Below, piece by piece: positions 7,878 through 15,265 of a stretch of 35,461 bases of DNA (position 1 is the stretch's first letter; each line of letters begins with the position of its first letter). The notes beneath the pieces were generated by a model. That model worked only from the letters and a program-made list of their open reading frames with translations, did no database searches and was not told where the DNA came from. The position numbers and the translations under genes were made by a program. The stretch is from the NCBI GenBank assembly GCA_015231925.1, contig JADGAQ010000019.1, positions 1 through 35,461 on the forward strand, read 5' to 3'. The stretch is from Magnetococcales bacterium (GTDB lineage: Bacteria; Pseudomonadota; Magnetococcia; Magnetococcales; JADGAQ01).

Positions 7878-7894
7878 GAGTGCATTATGCACTC
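7878..7894. promoter_or_regulatory. Palindromic operator candidate upstream of mgtE-3
   Basis: GAGTGCATTATGCACTC is a perfect dyad around one central base and contains the same 13-base core as the site at 4877-4893 before uspA. Read on the minus strand it includes TGCATAAT, which resembles an extended -10, so it may overlap the mgtE-3 promoter. A second short palindrome, GGTTTAAACC, lies at 7913-7922. Confidence 0.5.
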
Positions 7895-7959
7895 GGCTGA
7901 GAAAATTGGACAGGTTTAAACCGTGGCAATCTCGGGATGCCTGGTTTTTCCGCGCATAT

Positions 7960-8001
7960 GGGGCAGCGGGGGTATCATCCCCCCGAACACCCCTGTGCAC
8001 C
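7960..8001. repeat. Degenerate GC-hairpin repeat fragment
   Basis: CGGGGGTATCATCCCCCCG followed by AACACCCCTGTGCA is a short remnant of the G-run/C-run hairpin seen in the larger repeat blocks. It directly follows the stop of the DUF47 gene on the minus strand, where a hairpin could end transcription. Confidence 0.45.
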
Positions 8002-8673
8002 TCAGCGCAGCAGCCGCAGTCGCACCCCGATTTTGGCCGCTAGATCGGCCAGATCGCCGATCCATCGCAACAGGTGGTACCAGAAGACCACCGTGGTGGG
8101 TTTATGATCATCCTCGTGCAGAAAGAGATCCCGCGCCAGATCGCGCACCATGGCGGCGGCCTCCTTTTCGGTTTGGCTCAAACGGGCCACCCGCTCCATC
8201 ACATCCTTCGACTCCCGCCCTCCGAAGCCCATCTCCACCAGCTGTTCCATCTCGCCCTGGATGTCGAACACCTGCTCGCAGGCGGCAACCCCCTTGTTGG
8301 CCAGGGCGATGAGGGAGTCGGCCATCACCGGCAGCATCTCCATCTCCCGCACCAGGATGAATCCGGCAATCTCCTGGGACTTGTCGGCGATATCGTCCTG
8401 AAGTTCCCAGATCTCCAGGAGATCCCGACGATCCACCGGCATGAAGACGCTCTTGTGCAGCCGGTTGCGCATCTCGTTTTCCAGCGAGTCGGCCTCCGCC
8501 TCCAAGGCATCGATGCGGGCCACCAATTCACCGCACCGCGCCGTATCCCGGTTCTTCATCGCCTCCAGAAGCTCCGGCACCAGACGAGCGCAGGCAATCA
8601 CCGTCTGCATATGGTGGCGCAACGGTTTGCACGGCGACTTGCCAAACAGCGTGGTAAACGGGCTGGTCCCCAT
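8002..8673 (-). CDS. DUF47 / PhoU-like family protein (TIGR00153 type)
   Basis: The 223-residue, nearly all-helical protein matches the DUF47 family of PhoU-like cytosolic proteins. Features include an N-terminal MGTSPFTTLFGKSPCKPL, LEAEADSLENEMRNRLHKSVFMPVDRRDLLEIWELQDDIADK in the middle, and a final segment WIGDLADLAAKIGVRLRLLR. Family members usually sit beside a PiT phosphate transporter and are thought to regulate it. No PiT gene is visible here; instead the gene is divergent from trkA-trkH. ATG 8673 has GAGGGAG about 7 bases upstream and beats the in-frame ATG at 8727. A role in phosphate or cation transport control is inference. Confidence 0.85.
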   Translation of the reverse strand: MGTSPFTTLFGKSPCKPLRHHMQTVIACARLVPELLEAMKNRDTARCGELVARIDALEAEADSLENEMRNRLHKSVFMPVDRRDLLEIWELQDDIADKSQEIAGFILVREMEMLPVMADSLIALANKGVAACEQVFDIQGEMEQLVEMGFGGRESKDVMERVARLSQTEKEAAAMVRDLARDLFLHEDDHKPTTVVFWYHLLRWIGDLADLAAKIGVRLRLLR

Positions 8674-8854
8674 AAAAGCTCCCTCTTCGGCCTGGAATGT
8701 CAGGAAGATGTCAACACATCCCAACATCTTGTAAGGTTTTTATAAATATCTCCCTTGCGTCCCCCGCCAGATTTGTCACAATTTGCACTGCACAATCAAG
8801 TGCTGTCCATTTGCTCTCCTTTTTTCGGCGCCCTCCGTCCTTCGGGAGATTGCC

Positions 8855-10225
8855 ATGCAAACCGAGGTCATGCACGTCGTCATCTTTGGCGCGGGACTTG
8901 TGGGGGCCGCGCTGGGACGACACATCGCCGATCAGGGGCACGATGTCTGGTTCATCGAATCCAACCCCGAAACCGTGCGCAAACTGCGGGAACGCTACGA
9001 CGTGCAGATCGTCCAGGGCTCGGCGGAAGACCCGGAAACCCTTCAGGAGGCCGGCGTGTCCCGGGCCGATCTGATCCTGGTGGTCACCAACCTCGACAAG
9101 ACCAACATCATCCTCACCCTCATCGCCCGTTCCCTCAATCCGAGCGCCCGCATCATCCTGCGGGTCAAGGGGGAAGAGTACCTCAACAACAAACTGCTGT
9201 GGAAATCGGCCAACCTGGCCGACACCGTCATCATCTCCCCGGAACACTCGGTCATCGACAAGGCCATGGCCATCCTGGAGGTGCAGCAGGCCTTCGATGT
9301 GGCCGAATTCGCCGACGGCGAGATCCGCGTGGCCGGGTTCCGCCTGGAAGAGGGCTCCCCCCTGATCGGCAAGCCCCTCAGGGAGGTCATGCCCAACTAC
9401 GACCGGCGCATCCTGGTGGTGGCGGCGGACCGCGACGGCCAGGTCTTCACCCCCAAGGGGAGCAGCGTTCTGCAACTCGGCGACCGGGTCTTCGTCACCG
9501 TGCTGGCCGCCGTCGACATGGACGCCCTGCTCTCCCTCTTCGGCAAAACCTATCGCCACAATCCCAAATTCGTCCTGGCCGGCGGCAGCCCCATCGGGGA
9601 ATCCATCGCCCGGGAACTGGAACATCGCGGTCACAAACCCGTGCTGCTCGAACCCGACTTCAACCGCTGCCGTGAGCTGGCCGGACTGATGAAACACACC
9701 GTCGTCCTGCACGGCGATGTGGCCGACGCCGCCCTGTTGCAACGCATCATCGACGAAGACACCATCTTCCTCTCGGTCACCACCTCCCAGGAGGTCAATT
9801 TCCTGGTCTCCATGCTCTCCCGCAAACTCGGCTCGGTGCGGGCCATCACCATGATGGACAACGAAGCCTATCTGGCCATGGCCCCCTCCCTGGGGGTCGA
9901 CGCGGTTCTGAGTCCGCGCATCTCCGCCGTGGGCGCCATTCTGCGCTATGTGCGCATGGGCCGCATCCTCGATTCCGCCATGCTCCTCGACGGACAGATC
10001 AACCTGCTGCTGGCCGAGGTGGAGCCCCGCTCCCACCTGGACGGCATCGCCGTGCGACAAGCCAGCTTCCCGCCGGGAGTCCTCATCGCCGCCGCCATCC
10101 ACAACAACCGCGCCGTGGTGCCCGACGGCGACATGGTGCTGCATGCCGGGGACAGGGTGTTGCTGGCCACCCCCATGCTGAAATCCCTCTCCACCCTGGA
10201 CGAGTTGATCGCCCCCAAACGGTAA
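8855..10225 (+). CDS. trkA: Trk potassium uptake regulatory subunit TrkA
   Basis: TrkA is the cytosolic NAD(H)/nucleotide-binding ring protein that gates the TrkH K+ channel. The 456-residue protein has the classic double layout: RCK/TrkA-N domain 1 with GAGLVG at 12-17 and acidic E35 at the end of strand 2 (FIESNPE), a TrkA-C domain (about 150-220), a second Rossmann domain (AGGSPIG near 242-248, LLEPDFNRC), and a second TrkA-C domain to the C-terminus. ATG 8855 has GGGAG six bases upstream; in-frame readings further up have no such site. The length is normal for the family. trkH follows after 24 bases, so the two form an operon. Confidence 0.95.
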   Translation: MQTEVMHVVIFGAGLVGAALGRHIADQGHDVWFIESNPETVRKLRERYDVQIVQGSAEDPETLQEAGVSRADLILVVTNLDKTNIILTLIARSLNPSARIILRVKGEEYLNNKLLWKSANLADTVIISPEHSVIDKAMAILEVQQAFDVAEFADGEIRVAGFRLEEGSPLIGKPLREVMPNYDRRILVVAADRDGQVFTPKGSSVLQLGDRVFVTVLAAVDMDALLSLFGKTYRHNPKFVLAGGSPIGESIARELEHRGHKPVLLEPDFNRCRELAGLMKHTVVLHGDVADAALLQRIIDEDTIFLSVTTSQEVNFLVSMLSRKLGSVRAITMMDNEAYLAMAPSLGVDAVLSPRISAVGAILRYVRMGRILDSAMLLDGQINLLLAEVEPRSHLDGIAVRQASFPPGVLIAAAIHNNRAVVPDGDMVLHAGDRVLLATPMLKSLSTLDELIAPKR

Positions 10226-10249
10226 TCCGCCCTCCGAAAGGCCAACGGC

Positions 10250-11686
10250 ATGAACCTCCTCATGAACATCCGCATTCAGGCGGTCATCGCGGCCATGCTG
10301 GCGGTCTTTCAGCTCCCCTCCCTGATGCTGGCCTATGCTCGCGGGGAGCCGAGCCATTATCATCTGCTCTCCATCGCCTTCGCCACGGGGATGGCTCTGA
10401 CCTATCTCCTCACCTTACGCGCCCGCGTCGACCTCTCCGCCCGGGACGGGGTGCTTTCCGTGGCCCTCGGCTGGGCCAACACCATCTTTCTCGGGGCCCT
10501 GCCCTACATCTTCGCCGACAAGCTGGGCTGGATCGACGCCATTTTCGAATCGACCTCCGGCTTCACCACCACCGGCAGCTCGGTGCTGACCGATATCGAA
10601 GCCTGGCCCCAGTCCCTGCTGCTGTGGCGCTCCACCACCCAATGGCTGGGGGGCATGGGCATGCTGCTGCTGGCCACCGCCATTCTGCCCTTCCTCGGGG
10701 CCGGCGGCATCCAGATCATGAAGGCGGAAGTGCCCGGTCCCAGCAAGGACAAACTGGTGCCACGGGTGGCCTCCACCGCCCGCCTGCTCTGGGGCATCTA
10801 CCTTTTTCTCACCGTGCTCTGCGTCATCGCCTACCATCTTTCCGGCATGACCTGGCTCGACGGGGTGAACCACGCCTTCTCTTCCATGGCCACCGGCGGC
10901 TTTTCCACCCGCAACGCCAGCATGGCCGCCTTCTCTCCGGCAGCGCAATGGTGGGCCACCTTCTTCATGGCCGCCGCAGGCGCCAACTTCGTGCTGCACT
11001 ACCGCCTGCTCCTCAGGGGAGACGGTTCCATCTTCAAGGATGACGAACTGCGCTGGTACCTGGCCATCATCCTGGTGGTGGGGCTCTTCTGCTCCTGGGT
11101 GGCCTATCCCCTCACGGCGGAACGCGACCTCGAAACCGCCTTGCGTCAGGGCTTCTTCCAGGTGGTCACCATCATCACCACCACCGGGTACGCCAGTACC
11201 GACTGGGAGACCTGGCCCCTCTTCGCCCAACTGGTGCTGGTGGGCATCATGATCCCCGGTTCCATGGCCGGCTCCACGGCGGGCGGCATCAAGGTGGTGC
11301 GCCTGGTCATCATCGTGCGCATCTTCTCCGCCGTGGTCAACCGTCTGTTGATGCCGGAACGGGTGGTGGTGGTCAAACTCAACGACAAGGAAGTCCCCTT
11401 CGACATCGTCGAGTCGACAGTGGCCCTGGTCTCCGCCGCCGCCGCCGCCGTGGTCATCGGCACCATCATTCTGGTCGGACTGGGCATGGACCCCGGCAGC
11501 GCCTACTCCGCCGCCCTCACCGCCTTTTCCAACGTCGGCCCCGGCATAGGCTCCGTCGGCCCCATGGACAACTTCTCCGCCGTTCACGACATCGGCAAGG
11601 TGCTGCTCTCCTTCCTGATGGTGCTGGGCCGACTGGAGATCTTCACCCTGATCATGCTCTTTCTGCCCCGCTTCTGGAAACCGTGA
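10250..11686 (+). CDS. trkH: Trk potassium channel subunit TrkH
   Basis: TrkH is the membrane K+-translocating subunit. The 478-residue protein shows all four P-loop selectivity-filter segments of the TrkH/KtrB superfamily with their glycines: TSGFTTTGSS (102-111), ATGGFS (214-219), TTTGYAS (310-316) and SNVGPG (427-432). Many membrane helices lie between them. The intramembrane-loop region GSMAGSTAGGIKVVR is also present (337-351). ATG 10250 has AAAGG about 8 bases upstream and lies 24 bases after the trkA stop. The length matches the family. Together the two genes encode a complete Trk system. Confidence 0.95.
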   Translation: MNLLMNIRIQAVIAAMLAVFQLPSLMLAYARGEPSHYHLLSIAFATGMALTYLLTLRARVDLSARDGVLSVALGWANTIFLGALPYIFADKLGWIDAIFESTSGFTTTGSSVLTDIEAWPQSLLLWRSTTQWLGGMGMLLLATAILPFLGAGGIQIMKAEVPGPSKDKLVPRVASTARLLWGIYLFLTVLCVIAYHLSGMTWLDGVNHAFSSMATGGFSTRNASMAAFSPAAQWWATFFMAAAGANFVLHYRLLLRGDGSIFKDDELRWYLAIILVVGLFCSWVAYPLTAERDLETALRQGFFQVVTIITTTGYASTDWETWPLFAQLVLVGIMIPGSMAGSTAGGIKVVRLVIIVRIFSAVVNRLLMPERVVVVKLNDKEVPFDIVESTVALVSAAAAAVVIGTIILVGLGMDPGSAYSAALTAFSNVGPGIGSVGPMDNFSAVHDIGKVLLSFLMVLGRLEIFTLIMLFLPRFWKP

Positions 11687-11713
11687 ACCGGCTGACATGG
11701 CATCTGTCCAGTC

Positions 11714-11886
11714 ATACGGGGGTTCGGGGGGGATTATCCCCCCCGACGGGTCCAGGGCAGCGCCCTGGGACTTTTCCTTTCGCCGTTGACACGATCATGC
11801 TGCACCATGCAGGGGTCTGAATAGTTACAAAAAGTCAAAGGACAGAACATTTCCTTTTTTTGATACTTAAAAGATAAAATATTGAA
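11714..11886 (+). repeat. Composite repeat, copy F (one GC unit plus AT box)
   Basis: ATACGGGGGTTCGGGGGGG and its C-run partner are followed by a single CCAGGG..CCCTGG hairpin, TTTTCCTTTCGCCGTTGAC, the box CTGAATAGTTAC (11818-11829), and the AT box at 11834-11886. It separates the convergent ends of trkH and the acyltransferase gene. This is the cleanest single-unit copy and is useful for defining the consensus. Confidence 0.8.
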
Positions 11887-11897
11887 GGTCAAAAAAT

Positions 11898-13070
11898 TTA
11901 GAATATCTTCCCGCCATTGACGGCTTTGCCCAGACGGATGCAGGGCAGCTCGACCCAGCGGTAGAGCCATTCCGACAGCCACAGGGTCAGCGGCAGGGAG
12001 ATGAGGAAGCCGGTCAACCACGCCCCGTCAACCGGCATCCCGGCTGCGACCAGGCGCTGCAGCAGCCAGGGCGTGAAAGCGAGCAGCACGGTGACATGGC
12101 ACAGATAGAGGCCGTAGGAAACCCGCCCCAGAAACCGCACCGGCTGGCTGACCAACCAGCGCTGCAACTCCGGCATACCCAGCACGGAAACGAGAATCAG
12201 CGCCGCACCGCAACCGGTGACCAGCCGCATGACCGGATTGGTGACGAAATCGCTCACCTCGAAGAACCTCTCGAACCACACGCCCACCAGGGTGTTGCGC
12301 CCGCTGTACAACAGCAGCCCCACCCCCAGCATGAACCAGCGCACCAGGGACGGCATGGCGAGAACGCGGCTCTGAACCTGCTGGAAGTGTCTGGCCAACA
12401 GCACCCCCAGGGTAAAGTGCAGCAAGGCCGGGGAGACCCCCGCCACCAATCCGGCAAGGCAAAAGGCCACCAGCCAGGCCGTGCCACGAAAAGCCAGCAG
12501 CACCATGAAGGGAATCAGAAAAGAGAAGTGCATCTCCAGACGCAACGACCAATCCTGGAAGAGCAAGGCCTCCGGCGGTCTGCGAAAAATCAGCGCGGCC
12601 TGCCACAGGAAGGAGGTCAGATCCACCTCTTTCTGCCACAAACCCCGATACCAGATCGACACCGACATCGGCAGCTCCCGCACCTCGAACAGGTAGTGCC
12701 GCACCAGCCAGGAGAGCGCCAGCACCACCAGAAACGGGCCGCCGATGCGCACCACCCGGGCCAGGTAAAATCCCGCCAGGCTGAACCGCTCCGCTGAAAA
12801 ACGCTCCTGCCGGGCGAAATATTTGCGCGTCAGCACCAGCCCGCTCAAAACGAAGAACAGGGAAACCGCCGCAAACCCGTCCCACACCATATGCAGCGGC
12901 GAGGAGACAAACATCTTTTTTACCAGCGCCGGGGTCATCTGTGGAAACCCGAAGAACCCCAGATAGTGGTCGCAGAAGACCACCAAGGCGGCCACGCCGC
13001 GCACCCCGTCCAGGTAATCGATACGCTCCGACGATTCGCCGCCGGCGGGGATGGCGTTCGGGAGGCTCAT
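11898..13070 (-). CDS. Acyltransferase 3 family (OafA-like) membrane protein
   Basis: The 390-residue polytopic protein belongs to the acyltransferase-3 family, which moves acetyl or other acyl groups onto surface glycans. The N-terminal DYLDGVRGVAALVVFCDHY box carries the family R-X10-H motif (R24 and H35). A SLFFVLSGLVLTRKYF box follows, then many membrane helices, with FLGRVSYGLYLCHV near the C-terminus. ATG 13070 overlaps the stop of the upstream Wzt gene as ATGA, pointing to translational coupling. It is the last gene of the minus-strand polysaccharide operon, so the exported glycan is the likely substrate (inference from context). Confidence 0.9.
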   Translation of the reverse strand: MSLPNAIPAGGESSERIDYLDGVRGVAALVVFCDHYLGFFGFPQMTPALVKKMFVSSPLHMVWDGFAAVSLFFVLSGLVLTRKYFARQERFSAERFSLAGFYLARVVRIGGPFLVVLALSWLVRHYLFEVRELPMSVSIWYRGLWQKEVDLTSFLWQAALIFRRPPEALLFQDWSLRLEMHFSFLIPFMVLLAFRGTAWLVAFCLAGLVAGVSPALLHFTLGVLLARHFQQVQSRVLAMPSLVRWFMLGVGLLLYSGRNTLVGVWFERFFEVSDFVTNPVMRLVTGCGAALILVSVLGMPELQRWLVSQPVRFLGRVSYGLYLCHVTVLLAFTPWLLQRLVAAGMPVDGAWLTGFLISLPLTLWLSEWLYRWVELPCIRLGKAVNGGKIF

Positions 13071-14347
13071 GCCCGCTGATCCGCTTCGACCTGCCACAGC
13101 AGCAGGGGGCGCAGACTACCCGGCATCTCGCCGGCGTATCCGCAACGGGTCGGGCAACCCTCGATCGGATCGCGCACCGAAAGGCACAGGGCCCCGTACT
13201 CCAGAACGTGATCCCGGATCAGGGAATGGAAAGAGGAGATGGCCAGATCGATGAAGTAGGGTCCGTCGTTGAAGAAGTTGCCGGGAATATGGCACACCGC
13301 CCGATGCACCCCCGGCTCCTTCGGAGGCGGGGCGGAGCAGATGGAAAAGAAGGCCATGCTGCCATCGGAGCGATTGACGCGGATATTGGGATGGAGTTGA
13401 CCGGGGGAATGTTTCAGTATCTCGTAGGTCAGGGTGACGGTGAAGGGTTTGTCGATATCGACCTCCGGGGCGATGTCGCCATTTTCATCCCGCACGGCGG
13501 CGTGGAGCAGGCGCACCGTATCGTTGCCGGCGGGGCGCTCCCGGCGGGTGAAGTCGCAACTGGCGGCCCCCTGGCCGTCGTCACTCTTGTAGTAACTCAG
13601 CACCACGTCGCCGGGACGACCGTCGGCGACGATACGCCCCCGCTCCAACAACACCGCGCGACTGCACAGGGAGAGAATCATGGACATGCTGTGGCTGACG
13701 AAGAGGACGGTACGTCCTTCCTGACTGACCTCCTGCATGCGACCCAGGCACTTCTTCTGGAAACGGGCGTCCCCCACCGCCAAAACCTCGTCCACCAGGA
13801 GGATTTCCGGGTCGAGGTGGGCGGCCACCGCGAAGGCCAGACGCACGTACATGCCGCTGGAGTAGCGTTTGACCGGGGTATCCAGAAAGGTTTCCACCTC
13901 GGAGAAGGCGACGATTTCGTCGAACTTCCGGGTAATCTCCCGACGCGACATGCCCAATACGGCGCCGTTCAGGAAGATGTTCTCCCGGCCCGTCAGTTCC
14001 GGATGAAAACCGGTACCCACTTCCAGCAGGGTTCCCAGACGGCCCCGGACTTCGATGCGACCGCAGGTGGGCTCGGTGATGCGGCTGATGACCTTGAGGA
14101 GGGTGCTTTTGCCGGCGCCGTTGCGTCCGATGATCCCGACCACTTCTCCGGGAGGGATGTCGAGATCGATCCCCTGCAGGGCCCAGAAGCGGCGCGAGGC
14201 CTCCTCCGAGGGGCGTTGCCCCGTCAGCAGACGCCACGGCGCGGTGACCAGCCGGGTCAAAGCGCTACGGAAATCTTCCGCGTGGCGGGTGCCCAACAGG
14301 TACTCCTTGCCGACGCCACGCGCCTTGATGGCCAGATTGTCCAACAC
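13067..14347 (-). CDS. wzt: Wzt-type polysaccharide ABC transporter ATPase, copy 1
   Basis: This is the cytosolic ATPase of a Wzm/Wzt O-antigen-type exporter (426 residues). The nucleotide-binding domain has Walker A GRNGAGKST (74-82), signature YSSGM (162-166), Walker B ILLVDE (182-187) and the H-loop His219. A C-terminal Wzt_C-like beta domain (about 275-410) follows, which in the family binds the glycan to be exported. The start is GTG 14347 or the adjacent TTG 14344; GGAGG lies just upstream and the TTG gives better spacing. The Wzm permease gene ends 11 bases upstream, and the acyltransferase start overlaps this stop. Residues about 89-273 are encoded by DNA identical to copy 2. Confidence 0.93.
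   Translation of the reverse strand: MLDNLAIKARGVGKEYLLGTRHAEDFRSALTRLVTAPWRLLTGQRPSEEASRRFWALQGIDLDIPPGEVVGIIGRNGAGKSTLLKVISRITEPTCGRIEVRGRLGTLLEVGTGFHPELTGRENIFLNGAVLGMSRREITRKFDEIVAFSEVETFLDTPVKRYSSGMYVRLAFAVAAHLDPEILLVDEVLAVGDARFQKKCLGRMQEVSQEGRTVLFVSHSMSMILSLCSRAVLLERGRIVADGRPGDVVLSYYKSDDGQGAASCDFTRRERPAGNDTVRLLHAAVRDENGDIAPEVDIDKPFTVTLTYEILKHSPGQLHPNIRVNRSDGSMAFFSICSAPPPKEPGVHRAVCHIPGNFFNDGPYFIDLAISSFHSLIRDHVLEYGALCLSVRDPIEGCPTRCGYAGEMPGSLRPLLLWQVEADQRA
13527..14083 (-). repeat. 557-bp exact duplicate within wzt copy 1
   Basis: Compared base by base with 18991-19547, this stretch shows no difference that I could find. The sequences on both sides are homologous but clearly diverged. It covers the ATPase core from just after Walker A to the linker before the Wzt_C domain. 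Recent gene conversion explains it best. Confidence 0.85.
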
Positions 14348-14358
14348 GCCCTCCGGGA

Positions 14359-15201
14359 TCAGATCAGGTCGGCCAGTTGCCGCTCCAGACGTTTGAACAA
14401 CCACGCCCCGGCCAGAAAACACAACAAAGCCACGGCCATGGAGATCGACAACCCCGTCCAATCGAAGGCCTTGCCGAGAAAGGCGGAACGGAACCCCTCC
14501 ACCAAACCCGCCAGGGGATTGAGATGGAGCAGCCACTGCCACTCTTCGGGTACCAGAGACGCCGGATAGACCACCGGCGTGGCATACATCCACAACTGAA
14601 GCGTAAACGGCACCACATAACGAAAATCGCGATAGCTGACGATCAGAGCCGAGAACATGGCCCCCACCCCCGCCGCGGTCACGATCACCGCCAGGGTCAG
14701 AAAGGGTACCGCCAGCAGATTCAGGCTCCAGGGCACCCCGTACCAGAGGGTGAGCAGCAACAACACCGCCATGCTCAAGGCGAAATCGACCAAGCCGATG
14801 CCCACCGCGGAAAGCGGCATGATCAGGCGCGGAAAGTAGACCTTGCTCACCAGCTGCGAGGCCCCCACCATGGCATTGGAGCAGTTGCTCACCGCGTTGG
14901 AAAAGAAGAGCCAGGGCAGCAGCGCCGCAAAACAGAAAACCGGATAGGGATAGCCGTCGGAAGGCAAGGCGGCCAGTCGCCCGAAAATGACCGCGAAAAC
15001 GGCCATGCCCGCCAGCGGTTGAAGTATGGCCCACAACACACCCAGCACGGTTTGCCGGTAACGCACCTTGAGATCGCGCTGGGTCAGCACCCACAACAGC
15101 TCACGATAGGCCCACAACTCCCGCCAGTCCAAACTTCGCCAACCGGAGGAGGGTTCGATCACCCGCAAGGGTGGCAGCGACGTAGGGGAGGGAGCGGTCA
15201 T
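14359..15201 (-). CDS. wzm: Wzm-type polysaccharide ABC transporter permease
   Basis: The 280-residue inner-membrane protein is an ABC-2 permease of the O-antigen/teichoic-acid exporter type. It has the typical cytosolic start (WRELWAYRELLWVLTQRDLKVRYRQT), then LGVLWAILQPL, six hydrophobic segments, and the family motif LNPLAGLVEGFRSAFLG near residue 230. ATG 15201 has GAGGA about 10 bases upstream; an in-frame extension to 15300 would overlap the amidotransferase gene and lacks family similarity. It pairs with the Wzt genes: one stop lies 11 bases from wzt copy 1. It is the only permease in the window, although there are two ATPase genes. Confidence 0.93.
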   Translation of the reverse strand: MTAPSPTSLPPLRVIEPSSGWRSLDWRELWAYRELLWVLTQRDLKVRYRQTVLGVLWAILQPLAGMAVFAVIFGRLAALPSDGYPYPVFCFAALLPWLFFSNAVSNCSNAMVGASQLVSKVYFPRLIMPLSAVGIGLVDFALSMAVLLLLTLWYGVPWSLNLLAVPFLTLAVIVTAAGVGAMFSALIVSYRDFRYVVPFTLQLWMYATPVVYPASLVPEEWQWLLHLNPLAGLVEGFRSAFLGKAFDWTGLSISMAVALLCFLAGAWLFKRLERQLADLI

Positions 15202-15265
15202 GAATGCACGGTCCTCAAGGCAAACAGGTTCGTTGATCGGAGATTGCCGAAATCCGGGCGGAGCG

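Noticed and set aside
7682-7885. N-terminal extension of mgtE-3 by 68 codons
   Set aside because: The extension is not MgtE-like, lies over the hairpin leader, and the ATG at 7681 has a strong ribosome site.
14348-15094. Open-frame extension upstream of wzt copy 1
   Set aside because: It lies in another frame of the wzm gene, is rich in Gly/Arg, and ends where the paralogous wzt copy begins; the GGAGG before 14347 marks the true start.
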